A stretch of 5,126 bases of DNA from contig DATIFQ010000024.1 in the NCBI GenBank assembly GCA_035455185.1, positions 1-5,126 on the forward strand. The letters run 5' to 3'. Each line of letters starts with the position of its first letter. The first letter of the stretch is position 1. The notes below the pieces were generated by a model. The model was given only the letters and a program-made list of their open reading frames with translations, ran no database searches and had not been told where the DNA came from. The stretch comes from JAEHDI01 sp035455185. GTDB lineage: Bacteria > Acidobacteriota > Terriglobia > Bryobacterales > Bryobacteraceae. The position numbers and the translations under genes are program-made. This document shows positions 1 through 5,126 of this stretch, piece after piece.

Positions 1-1
1 G

Positions 2-172
2 CCGGCAGCGTTGGAGGACGTGTCGGACCTCGTGCCGGAGAGGAGCCGCGAACACTACGACGACTTCCGCTGCTGCCCGGGCTGCCATCGCGTGTACTGG
101 GGCGGTTCTCACTACCGCAGGATGGAACGGCTGATCGAGCGGGCCGTGGAAGAGGTACGGAGCGGCGCCTGA
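2..172 (+). CDS. Mut7-C RNase domain protein, C-terminal fragment (5' end outside window)
   Basis: Only the last 56 codons are present; the frame is open from base 2 and ends in TGA at 170-172. The visible peptide has the typical end of the Mut7-C (DUF82) family: an F-R-C-C-P-G-C segment at visible residues 22-28, followed by R-V-Y-W-G-G-S-H at 30-37 and an R-M-E-R-L-I helix. In this family the C-terminal part is a small zinc ribbon following a PIN-like nuclease domain. The second Cys-x-x-Cys pair (C25, C28) is seen here; the first pair and the nuclease residues would lie off the left edge. Family members are small proteins related to the C-terminal region of the exonuclease Mut7, with RNase activity proposed or shown for some; the cellular role in most bacteria is unclear. 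The gene converges on the minus-strand operon and is probably unrelated to it functionally. Family assignment is fairly sure from the motif; activity cannot be judged from this fragment. Confidence 0.8.
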   Translation, partial: PAALEDVSDLVPERSREHYDDFRCCPGCHRVYWGGSHYRRMERLIERAVEEVRSGA

Positions 173-199
173 AAGCCCGAGCGCGAGGCTCAGCTTTTC
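171..199. terminator. Possible bidirectional terminator between convergent genes
   Basis: Between and overlapping the two stop codons lies an imperfect hairpin. AAAGC (172-176) pairs with GCTTT (193-197), and inside it GAGC (179-182) pairs with GCTC (188-191) around a five-base GCGAG loop, with a small CC/A internal loop between the two stems. The plus strand then continues with T and C, and the minus strand reads AAAGC...GCTTTC, so each direction ends in a short U-run. This fits a compact terminator shared by tail-to-tail genes. The stems are short and the T-tract is only 3-4 bases, so it is a plausible rather than a strong call. Confidence 0.35.
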
Positions 200-1071
200 A
201 GGAACGCGATCAGCTCCCGGAAGTACACCTCCTGGTCGTCCCACATCGCCAGATGGCTGCCATTCGGGCAGAAAGCGAGCCGGCCGTTTGGCATGAGTTT
301 CGCCATTCGTCCCAGCTCCTCCGGACTCATCGTGTCGTGTTTGGCGGCCATCACCAGCGCGGGCACGTGAATCTTCGGCAGATCGGCCCACCGGTCCCAA
401 TCCTTGAACGTGCCGGTGACGACGAACTCATTCGGCCCCTGCATGTGGTTGTAGATCCTGGGATTCAGGAATCGGAAGCTCAAGTCCACTGGAGCGGGAT
501 AGGGATCAAGGCGGCACAGGTGCGCTCCATAGAGCTGCTTGTACATCGCCTCCTGGTACTCCGGGGCCTCGTAGTCTCCGGCGGCTTCGTACTTCTCAAG
601 CGTTCGCTGGACTTCCTCCGGGAACTTCCGCCGCAGCTCGTTGAGGTAGTCCACGTAGCACGGGATGCTGGCGGTCATGTTGGAGATCACCACCGCCTTC
701 AGGTGCTCCTGGTATTTCAGGGCGTACTCGATCGCCAGCATGCCGCCCCAAGACTGGCCGTAGAGGATGAACTGGTCGAGGCCGAGCGCGAGGCGGACCT
801 GCTCCACTTCGTCGCAGAATCGTTCGATGGTCCAGAGAGAGGGATCGTCCGGGTTGTCCGAGAACAGCGACCCCAACTGATCGTAATAGTAGAACTCGAT
901 GCCGGCCTGCGGGAGGAAATCCTCGAAGCACTCGAAGTAAAGATGGCACGCGCCAGGGCCGCCGTGCAGCGTGAGAACCTTGATCGGGCTGTCTCCAACG
1001 CGCTTGGTCCAGACCCGATACTTACCGTCAACAGTGATGAATTGCGCACCTGCACTTTTGAATTCACTCAT
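190..1071 (-). CDS. Alpha/beta hydrolase, proline iminopeptidase type (peptidase family S33)
   Basis: This 293-residue protein has the full set of S33 proline iminopeptidase marks. HGGPG at 36-40 forms the oxyanion-hole loop, D-Q-L-G-S at 64-68 follows it, the nucleophile elbow G-Q-S-W-G-G at 105-110 holds Ser107, and the other triad members are probably Asp246 (K-H-D) and His273 (G-S-H). Residues of about 135-225 form the helical cap that sets substrate choice. Family members remove N-terminal proline from peptides, though close relatives hydrolyse amino-acid amides or other amides and esters, so the substrate is open. No signal peptide is seen, so it should be cytoplasmic. The ATG at 1069-1071 is supported by an AAGGAGG ribosome site five bases upstream. 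Length is normal for the family and no key residue is missing. It is the last gene of the operon, 13 bases after the preceding stop codon. A peptidase-type hydrolase next to two exported glycosidases is a slightly unexpected partner. Confidence 0.9.
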   Translation of the reverse strand: MSEFKSAGAQFITVDGKYRVWTKRVGDSPIKVLTLHGGPGACHLYFECFEDFLPQAGIEFYYYDQLGSLFSDNPDDPSLWTIERFCDEVEQVRLALGLDQFILYGQSWGGMLAIEYALKYQEHLKAVVISNMTASIPCYVDYLNELRRKFPEEVQRTLEKYEAAGDYEAPEYQEAMYKQLYGAHLCRLDPYPAPVDLSFRFLNPRIYNHMQGPNEFVVTGTFKDWDRWADLPKIHVPALVMAAKHDTMSPEELGRMAKLMPNGRLAFCPNGSHLAMWDDQEVYFRELIAFLKS

Positions 1072-1076
1072 GGAAA

Positions 1077-1083
1077 CCTCCTT
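1077..1083 (-). promoter_or_regulatory. Strong ribosome binding site for the S33 hydrolase
   Basis: On the minus strand AAGGAGG lies five bases before the ATG at 1071, in the 13-base gap after the stop codon of the upstream gene. It fixes the start codon and suggests independent, efficient translation initiation within the operon. Confidence 0.8.
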
Positions 1084-1084
1084 C

Positions 1085-3178
1085 TCAGGCTGACGCTAAA
1101 AGCAATCCGATATTCCACGCTGCCAGCGGCGGGGTGCTGGCGCGCACCTCCCCAGCCGCTCCACCCCCAGGTTTGAGTGCTATGCGCCGGTTCTCGAATG
1201 TCACCCATTCGAGCTTCGAATATTGGCCACGAAGACGCAATCTAATCGTCTGGAGCGGCTCCTGCGAGCCATTGAGAACCACGCACGCCAGTTTGCCGGG
1301 ACCCGGCTTGCGAGCCCACACATGGATCCGGGCGAAGGAATCGACCACGACGGGCATCCGGCCGCGGCTCAGCCAATCGCAGACCGCTTTCATCTGGGAT
1401 GATTTCGCGAAGTTGTGTAGCTGCGACCACGGGAAGTAGCCCGCCACGACCACCCGCCCTCCCAGCGAGCTCTCATACGCGGTCATCGAGTTGCCAAGCT
1501 CACGGTCCTGGTAGTCGATGAGCTTCGCCATCACGGTTACGTTCGGCGAGCGCGGTTCGAGAAGAGTCGCCGGTTCGTTCCAGGAGAACGACTGGCGGCA
1601 ATCGCGGGAATAGCCGGCGAACTTTCCGTTGGCCGGGTGCTTTGTCAGTTGTTCAATGCCGTCTTTCACAACCTTCTTTCCCGGCCGTACCCCAGCCAGC
1701 TCGCCGAGTCCCAGGGATTCCAGCGCCTCCAGAGCGGCCACGTCCATCAACACACCACCGCGGAGGAGCATCGTTCGGACCTCGTCCCTTCCCAGAGCCA
1801 ACAGCGCCGGACCCGAAAAGACAGTGACCACGGCATCCTTGCGGTCATAGCAGACCGGGATGCCAAGTTCGGAAAGGACGAATCCGCGTGAGACGCCTGC
1901 CGAGGCGTCGTGCGACCCGTCGGGCCACCGGCCCTCGATGCTGTTCGCAGCGAATATGTCGTTGTTCCAGGCCGGCCAGACGCCTATGACGGGACTGCGG
2001 CCCAGTTCGGCGCGCAAGGTTGCATAGAACGGTTTCGCGTCCCGGACGCGCCGCAGGATTGGCTCGTACTCGTCGAGCGGATCGGGGCGCTGCGAGAGGA
2101 CGTTGAACGCTGTCCCGGTCGCACCCGCGCCCTGGTACGTCGCTGCCTCCACCGCCGTCGTCCACGCGCTCTTGCGCAGCAGGTCGTACGGAAAGTTCTC
2201 GATCTCGGATTGGATGATCTGTACCTGCGGCGGGAATGCAGCGATCTGGCTCCCGAGGTGGTGTGCTTTTTCGACGAATTCGACCATCCGCTCCTCGTTG
2301 TAGAATCCGCCTCCTGGGCGATAGCGGACCGGCCGATTCTCTGGCCCAGCCATCGTCTTCGTCCAGCCCGGATGGTCGAACCGGTCGTAGTACAGACTTC
2401 CACCGCACATCAGTCCGACGGCGGCATCCGGTTTCACGCGGTGGACGGCTTGCTCGACTGCCCGGAGCACTCCGTCAATCCCGCTCCGATTATGGTCGAG
2501 CCACTGGCGGCGCAACTCCAGCCGCTCTTCCAGGGTGCCCGAACTGAAGGCTTTGACCAAAGCCTCGCGCGTGAAGTTCCGGCCCGTCTGTTCCGAGAAG
2601 CGGCGCAGGCAATCCCCACAAAAACAGGCGTATTGGACGGGCGGGTGGTGCATCGTGCGGACATCATCGTCCACCCAGATGAACTCCGGCCCCGCCTGGG
2701 CCATCGTGGCGTAGAGCTTGTCCACGTACCCGAGGAATTCCCGGCCGCACGGGCAATAGCTGCCTTTCGGCTGCCTTCCTCGGGGATCCACGACCCGCTG
2801 CCAGGACTCGTTCAACGAGGTCTCCAGGTTCTCATCGAGATGGCCGATGGTGGCCAGCACGTTGATTCCGGCGCCCATTCCCGCCTGCCGTGCGGCTGTC
2901 ATTCGCTTCTCCAGCAATTTCGAGAAGCGCTCCATTTCCTCGAGCGGCCGCGGGATGTGCGTGACACCTGTGAAAAACGCGAGCTCATCGGCGGTGCCGG
3001 GATACTTCGCGAAGAAAGCGAGCAGCGCATCAAAACGGCGGTCGTCGACCCAGTGGTACGTCGAGATGCGGAATGCGACAAGGGTATCGTTCCTGCCGGC
3101 GCCTTTCGATGCCGGCGGCATGGCATGAAGGACGAGAGCGGACTGTGCAAACTGGCGGCGCGTGAGAGTTGTTTTCAT
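1085..3178 (-). CDS. Tat-exported glycoside-hydrolase-like protein (GH42-like architecture, family unassigned)
   Basis: With the ATG at 3176-3178 the product has 697 residues. It begins MKTTLTRRQF, a twin-arginine (Tat) motif T-R-R-Q-F at 6-10 followed by a short hydrophobic stretch to about residue 20, so export in folded form is likely. Residues of about 33-390 look like a glycosidase TIM barrel. F-I-W-V-D-D-D at 166-172 resembles the end of a barrel strand carrying acidic residues; a cysteine-rich loop follows (C185, C187, C190, with C141 and C143 before it); Q-S-E-I-E-N at 323-328 offers further candidate catalytic acids. Residues of about 395-500 (R-G-F-V-L-S-E-L-G-I-P, then L-L-R-G-G-V-L-M-D) resemble the amidotransferase-like trimerisation domain of GH42 beta-galactosidases, and about 600-697 look like a C-terminal beta-sandwich. 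This order is GH42-like, but the usual GH42 active-site signatures are not evident, so family and substrate are left open. A TTG start eight codons upstream (3200-3202) is possible but less likely. It lies 20 bases after the agarase-like gene. Confidence 0.75.
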   Translation of the reverse strand: MKTTLTRRQFAQSALVLHAMPPASKGAGRNDTLVAFRISTYHWVDDRRFDALLAFFAKYPGTADELAFFTGVTHIPRPLEEMERFSKLLEKRMTAARQAGMGAGINVLATIGHLDENLETSLNESWQRVVDPRGRQPKGSYCPCGREFLGYVDKLYATMAQAGPEFIWVDDDVRTMHHPPVQYACFCGDCLRRFSEQTGRNFTREALVKAFSSGTLEERLELRRQWLDHNRSGIDGVLRAVEQAVHRVKPDAAVGLMCGGSLYYDRFDHPGWTKTMAGPENRPVRYRPGGGFYNEERMVEFVEKAHHLGSQIAAFPPQVQIIQSEIENFPYDLLRKSAWTTAVEAATYQGAGATGTAFNVLSQRPDPLDEYEPILRRVRDAKPFYATLRAELGRSPVIGVWPAWNNDIFAANSIEGRWPDGSHDASAGVSRGFVLSELGIPVCYDRKDAVVTVFSGPALLALGRDEVRTMLLRGGVLMDVAALEALESLGLGELAGVRPGKKVVKDGIEQLTKHPANGKFAGYSRDCRQSFSWNEPATLLEPRSPNVTVMAKLIDYQDRELGNSMTAYESSLGGRVVVAGYFPWSQLHNFAKSSQMKAVCDWLSRGRMPVVVDSFARIHVWARKPGPGKLACVVLNGSQEPLQTIRLRLRGQYSKLEWVTFENRRIALKPGGGAAGEVRASTPPLAAWNIGLLLASA

Positions 3179-3185
3179 GCGGCTT

Positions 3186-3190
3186 CTCCT
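3186..3190 (-). promoter_or_regulatory. Ribosome binding site that decides the start of the Tat-exported protein
   Basis: AGGAG on the minus strand lies seven bases before the ATG at 3178, inside the 20-base gap between genes. The alternative TTG start at 3202 overlaps the upstream stop as TTGA, has no comparable site before it, and would put eight extra, arginine-containing residues ahead of the Tat motif. The ATG is therefore preferred. Confidence 0.75.
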
Positions 3191-3198
3191 GACATCGA

Positions 3199-5061
3199 TC
3201 AATGCACAATGGGCCTGCGGTCGACCGCCGGCTCCTTGCCCGAGTGGACGGCGTGCAAGCGCTTGTGAGTCGTCCGGAGAGACTCGATCATGTCGTCATA
3301 GGGGCGGTCGGTGACGTCGACAAGACCGATGTTGTAGTTTTCACCGTCGCCGCGCCCGGTTGCCGGCTCGTCGGCCCATTGAAACCAGTGAGCGCCAATC
3401 ATGGCGGGCATGGCGGCGGCATTCTCGACGTAATATTGGTACGCAACGCCGCGCTCCTTATAATCGCGCGCCTGCCGGAGCCCGGCCGAGAGGCCGCGTC
3501 CCGGCGTGCCGATGTGGAATTCGCCGATCATTACCGGCCGGCCGGCGAGTGCGTTAGCACGGTCGATGGCCTCTCGCCCGGGAGAATAGTCGTAAATGTT
3601 GATGCTGTAGACGTCGAAGGCCCTGGCGGCACGGCTCATCTCCTCGGGCGGATGCCCGCCGAAGCGCATGCCGAGATTGAGGTGGTTCGGGTCATGCTTT
3701 CGCACCGCTGCGTTCACCACTTCGATGTATTTCTCGAAGGCGTTGTAGACAAAGCCACGCCGGCGCTCTGGCGTGTCGCCCTGCGCCAGGTAGCGTTTCA
3801 ACTCCTGTTTTGTCGCGGTGCCGGGTCCAGAGAGAATCATTTCGATGACGATGCCCTCGCGTCCTGGCCACGGCGGCTCATTGGCGAGGAAGTAGCCGAG
3901 AAGCCACGGGTCGTCCTTTCGCGGCGCGCACTGTGCGGCGGCGGCGCGATCGGCATTGCGGACGAACTCCTCCGAGTAGACGTCGGGCAGGCCCATGTAG
4001 CTGACCTTCGTTTGCCAGTCACGCAGGGGGATCGTGTACGGAATGCGGCCCGCGTCCCAGAGCTTCGCATCGGACCAGTTGGCGACCGTGTTCAAGCCCC
4101 AAGCCTGCATACGCCGGATGCTCACGTCGACCCACCGGGCGGGCCACTCCGGGCCGAAACGCCGGAAAAGGTTCCAGGCGTAAAACGACGTGCCCGGCTC
4201 GCGGCGCCTGCCGATTCGGGGAGGTCCGATTTCGGTGGGTGGCAGCGCCTTGAACACGCCGCTGCGGCCTTCGGTCGGAGTGTTCATCCAGGGAGTGACG
4301 ACGTCGGAGCCGACCGAAAAGAACAGATGGCCGTCGGGATCGACCAGCCACCAGCGGCCGCCGGTTTCCTCCACGCGGAAGAAGCCGGTTGCTTTGGCCT
4401 TCGTCTCCAGGTAGCCGCCGTACTTACAATAGCCGAATTCGCCGGGCTTGAGCGACTCCTCCTCCCGTTTCCATGCGTTTTGCAGTTGCTCCAGCGTGGT
4501 TGCCTTGCCGGGCCAGTCCGCGCGGATGTACTGTCCGAATTCATCAACCAATGGTTCTCTTTCAAGGACGGCATCACCCGGGGACTTGTCTGCTACGCGG
4601 ATCGAGCGGATCTCGAGCACCGGAGAAGCGAGCGGCTCCTGCATGACGAATCCGAGCGCTTCGACGGATTCCAGGGAACGGTAGGGTCCGCCGAGGTTGA
4701 TGTAATAGCCGAGGCGAGACTTGTTGTAGACCGCCGCCATGTCGATTCCCTCGCGTGGCGGCGAGGTGAAGAGGGCGAGAGGAATGGCGGTCCGGATCCA
4801 GGCGTTCGGATACAGGTGCAGCAGAACCGCTGCCTCGCCGTCCGGTGCGTACAGCTTCAGCCGGAACCGCTGCGGCGAGGACGCCCTCAACTCGAGTACG
4901 AGGAACTTGCCGGCGCCGAGCGCGGACGGAAGGCCGAGTTCCTTCAGCGTCCATTTGTGCTCGGAGACCGGCGCGGCGCTGTCGAATACGATGCGTCTGG
5001 TCTGCGCGGCCGCGGGCAGACACGGCAGGAGAAAGAGAAGTGCTGAGAGAATACGGATCAT
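3199..5061 (-). CDS. Secreted agarase-like glycoside hydrolase (GH50-like, clan GH-A)
   Basis: The 620-residue product starts with a Sec signal peptide (MIRILSALLFLLPCLPAAA, cleavage probably after A-A-A at 17-19); the Cys at 14 is not in a proper lipobox. Residues of about 22-158 are beta-rich and fit the CBM-like jelly roll that precedes the barrel in agarases. The catalytic domain opens with D-E-F-G-Q at 173-177 and W-P-G-K at 183-186, a segment typical of GH50-like proteins, then W-W-L-V-D-P-D-G-H at 237-245. The likely acid/base is Glu395 in A-N-E-P-P-W (393-398), and the likely nucleophile is Glu514 in G-E-F-H-I-G (513-518), the two-glutamate layout of clan GH-A retaining enzymes. H-W-F-Q-W-A-D-E-P at 558-566 is a probable sugar-binding strand. 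Characterised GH50 enzymes cut beta-1,4 bonds of agarose, but land-dwelling homologues often have unknown substrates, so agar is not assured. It is somewhat shorter than the usual marine GH50 agarases. First gene of the operon. No strong ribosome site is seen: GGGAG lies about 13 bases before the ATG. Confidence 0.85.
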   Translation of the reverse strand: MIRILSALLFLLPCLPAAAQTRRIVFDSAAPVSEHKWTLKELGLPSALGAGKFLVLELRASSPQRFRLKLYAPDGEAAVLLHLYPNAWIRTAIPLALFTSPPREGIDMAAVYNKSRLGYYINLGGPYRSLESVEALGFVMQEPLASPVLEIRSIRVADKSPGDAVLEREPLVDEFGQYIRADWPGKATTLEQLQNAWKREEESLKPGEFGYCKYGGYLETKAKATGFFRVEETGGRWWLVDPDGHLFFSVGSDVVTPWMNTPTEGRSGVFKALPPTEIGPPRIGRRREPGTSFYAWNLFRRFGPEWPARWVDVSIRRMQAWGLNTVANWSDAKLWDAGRIPYTIPLRDWQTKVSYMGLPDVYSEEFVRNADRAAAAQCAPRKDDPWLLGYFLANEPPWPGREGIVIEMILSGPGTATKQELKRYLAQGDTPERRRGFVYNAFEKYIEVVNAAVRKHDPNHLNLGMRFGGHPPEEMSRAARAFDVYSINIYDYSPGREAIDRANALAGRPVMIGEFHIGTPGRGLSAGLRQARDYKERGVAYQYYVENAAAMPAMIGAHWFQWADEPATGRGDGENYNIGLVDVTDRPYDDMIESLRTTHKRLHAVHSGKEPAVDRRPIVH

Positions 5062-5073
5062 ATTGAGCTTAAG

Positions 5074-5108
5074 ACTCCCGAGTAGGAGTATATAGGAGTC
5101 CGAACTCC
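5074..5108. promoter_or_regulatory. Array of four GGAGT/ACTCC half-sites over the promoter (possible operator)
   Basis: Reading in the direction of transcription, the region holds GGAGT (5108-5104), ACTCC (5099-5095), ACTCC (5089-5085) and GGAGT (5078-5074), with gaps of 4, 5 and 6 bases. This makes two inverted repeats flanking the -10 hexamer; the two inner copies also form a ten-base-phased direct repeat TAGGAGT on the plus strand (5083-5089 and 5093-5099). The half-sites begin 11, 10 and 9 bases apart, about one helical turn, so they lie on nearly the same DNA face. This suggests binding of one or two dimers of a regulator that would block or bend the promoter. No regulator gene is in the window, and the regulator family cannot be named. 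Confidence 0.45.
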
Positions 5109-5115
5109 GCGTCAG
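5087..5115 (-). promoter_or_regulatory. Putative sigma70-type promoter of the three-gene operon
   Basis: On the minus strand a -35-like CTGACG (5115-5110, four of six matches to TTGACA) is followed after exactly 17 bases by TATACT (5092-5087, five of six matches to TATAAT). Transcription would begin near 5080, giving a leader of about 20 bases before the ATG at 5061. In that case the GGGAG ribosome-site candidate (5079-5075) sits at the extreme 5' end of the mRNA, so initiation may be near-leaderless or weak. The position just ahead of the first gene supports the call, which rests on sequence match alone. Confidence 0.5.
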
Positions 5116-5126
5116 CCAAGGTGCGC

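Larger units (their letters stand above)
190..5061 (-). other. Probable three-gene operon: GH50-like, GH42-like, S33 hydrolase
   Basis: Three same-strand genes follow one another with gaps of 20 and 13 bases, no promoter or terminator between them, ribosome sites in both gaps, one promoter-like element upstream and a hairpin after the last stop. The first two products carry export signals by different routes (Sec, then Tat); the third has none. The set suggests breakdown of a glycan outside the cytoplasm, with the S33 enzyme acting inside. The association of the S33 enzyme with sugar use is inferred only from position. Confidence 0.75.

Noticed and set aside
253..1176. Plus-strand open frame of 307 codons opposite the S33 hydrolase
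   Set aside because: Codon-aligned antisense shadow. The minus-strand reading has HGGPG, GQSWGG and a full triad plus a strong ribosome site.
1910..3268. Plus-strand open frame of 452 codons opposite the GH42-like gene
   Set aside because: Again codon-aligned antisense of a GC-rich gene, with no recognisable motif, and it runs across the junction of two well-supported genes.
4574..5023. Minus-strand 149-codon frame inside the agarase-like gene
   Set aside because: Arginine- and alanine-rich out-of-frame product typical of shifted reading in GC-rich DNA; there is no ribosome site and no family resemblance.
3202..5046. Plus-strand open frame of 614 codons opposite the agarase-like gene
   Set aside because: It is in exact codon register with the minus-strand gene, so it stays open only because that GC-rich gene hardly uses TTA, CTA or TCA codons. 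Its translation is Arg/Val/Glu-rich with no recognisable domain, while the minus strand has a signal peptide and catalytic motifs.
3199..5061. Lipoprotein signal for the agarase-like protein because of Cys14
   Set aside because: The residues before the cysteine (L-L-P-C) do not fit a lipobox, which needs a small residue just before Cys, and a good A-A-A signal peptidase I site follows.
1..5126. Defence system, CRISPR array, transposon, tRNA or rRNA
   Set aside because: I looked for regular spaced repeats, terminal inverted repeats, transposase motifs and structured RNA segments and saw none; coding genes fill almost the whole window.

Overview
The window is GC-rich bacterial DNA with very tight gene packing. 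It holds four genes: the 3' tail of a plus-strand gene at the left edge, and three minus-strand genes that fill the rest and look like one operon read from right to left. Gene families, the mix of Sec and Tat export signals and the GC-rich coding style fit a soil or sediment saprophyte such as an Acidobacteriota (Solibacter/Bryobacter-like) or a similar bacterium. That taxonomic guess is inference; there is no rRNA or marker gene to prove it.

Layout, left to right. Bases 2-172 (+) are the last 56 codons of a Mut7-C RNase-domain protein, recognised from its C-terminal zinc-ribbon end. It meets the operon tail to tail, with only 17 bases between the two stop codons; a hairpin with A- and T-tracts at 171-199 could terminate both. 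Bases 190-1071 (-) encode an alpha/beta hydrolase of the proline iminopeptidase (S33) type with a complete catalytic triad. Bases 1085-3178 (-) encode a Tat-exported TIM-barrel glycoside-hydrolase-like protein that resembles GH42 in architecture but that I cannot place in a numbered family. Bases 3199-5061 (-) encode a Sec-exported agarase-like (GH50-like, clan GH-A) glycoside hydrolase. Bases 5062-5126 are the upstream region of the operon.

The three minus-strand genes are separated by 20 and 13 bases, and the two internal genes each have a good Shine-Dalgarno sequence in the gap, so co-transcription is very likely. A credible sigma70-type promoter lies at 5087-5115, covered by four GGAGT/ACTCC half-sites spaced about one helical turn apart, which look like an operator. 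The simplest reading is a small polysaccharide-use unit: two exported glycosidases act on a galactan-like or other glycan outside the cytoplasm, and a cytoplasmic S33 hydrolase is co-expressed. The true substrate cannot be read from the sequence.

The most interesting points are the unclassified Tat-dependent glycosidase paired with a GH50-like enzyme, and the half-site array over the promoter. I did not find a defence system, mobile element, CRISPR array or RNA gene. There is no stretch over 300 bases without a gene.
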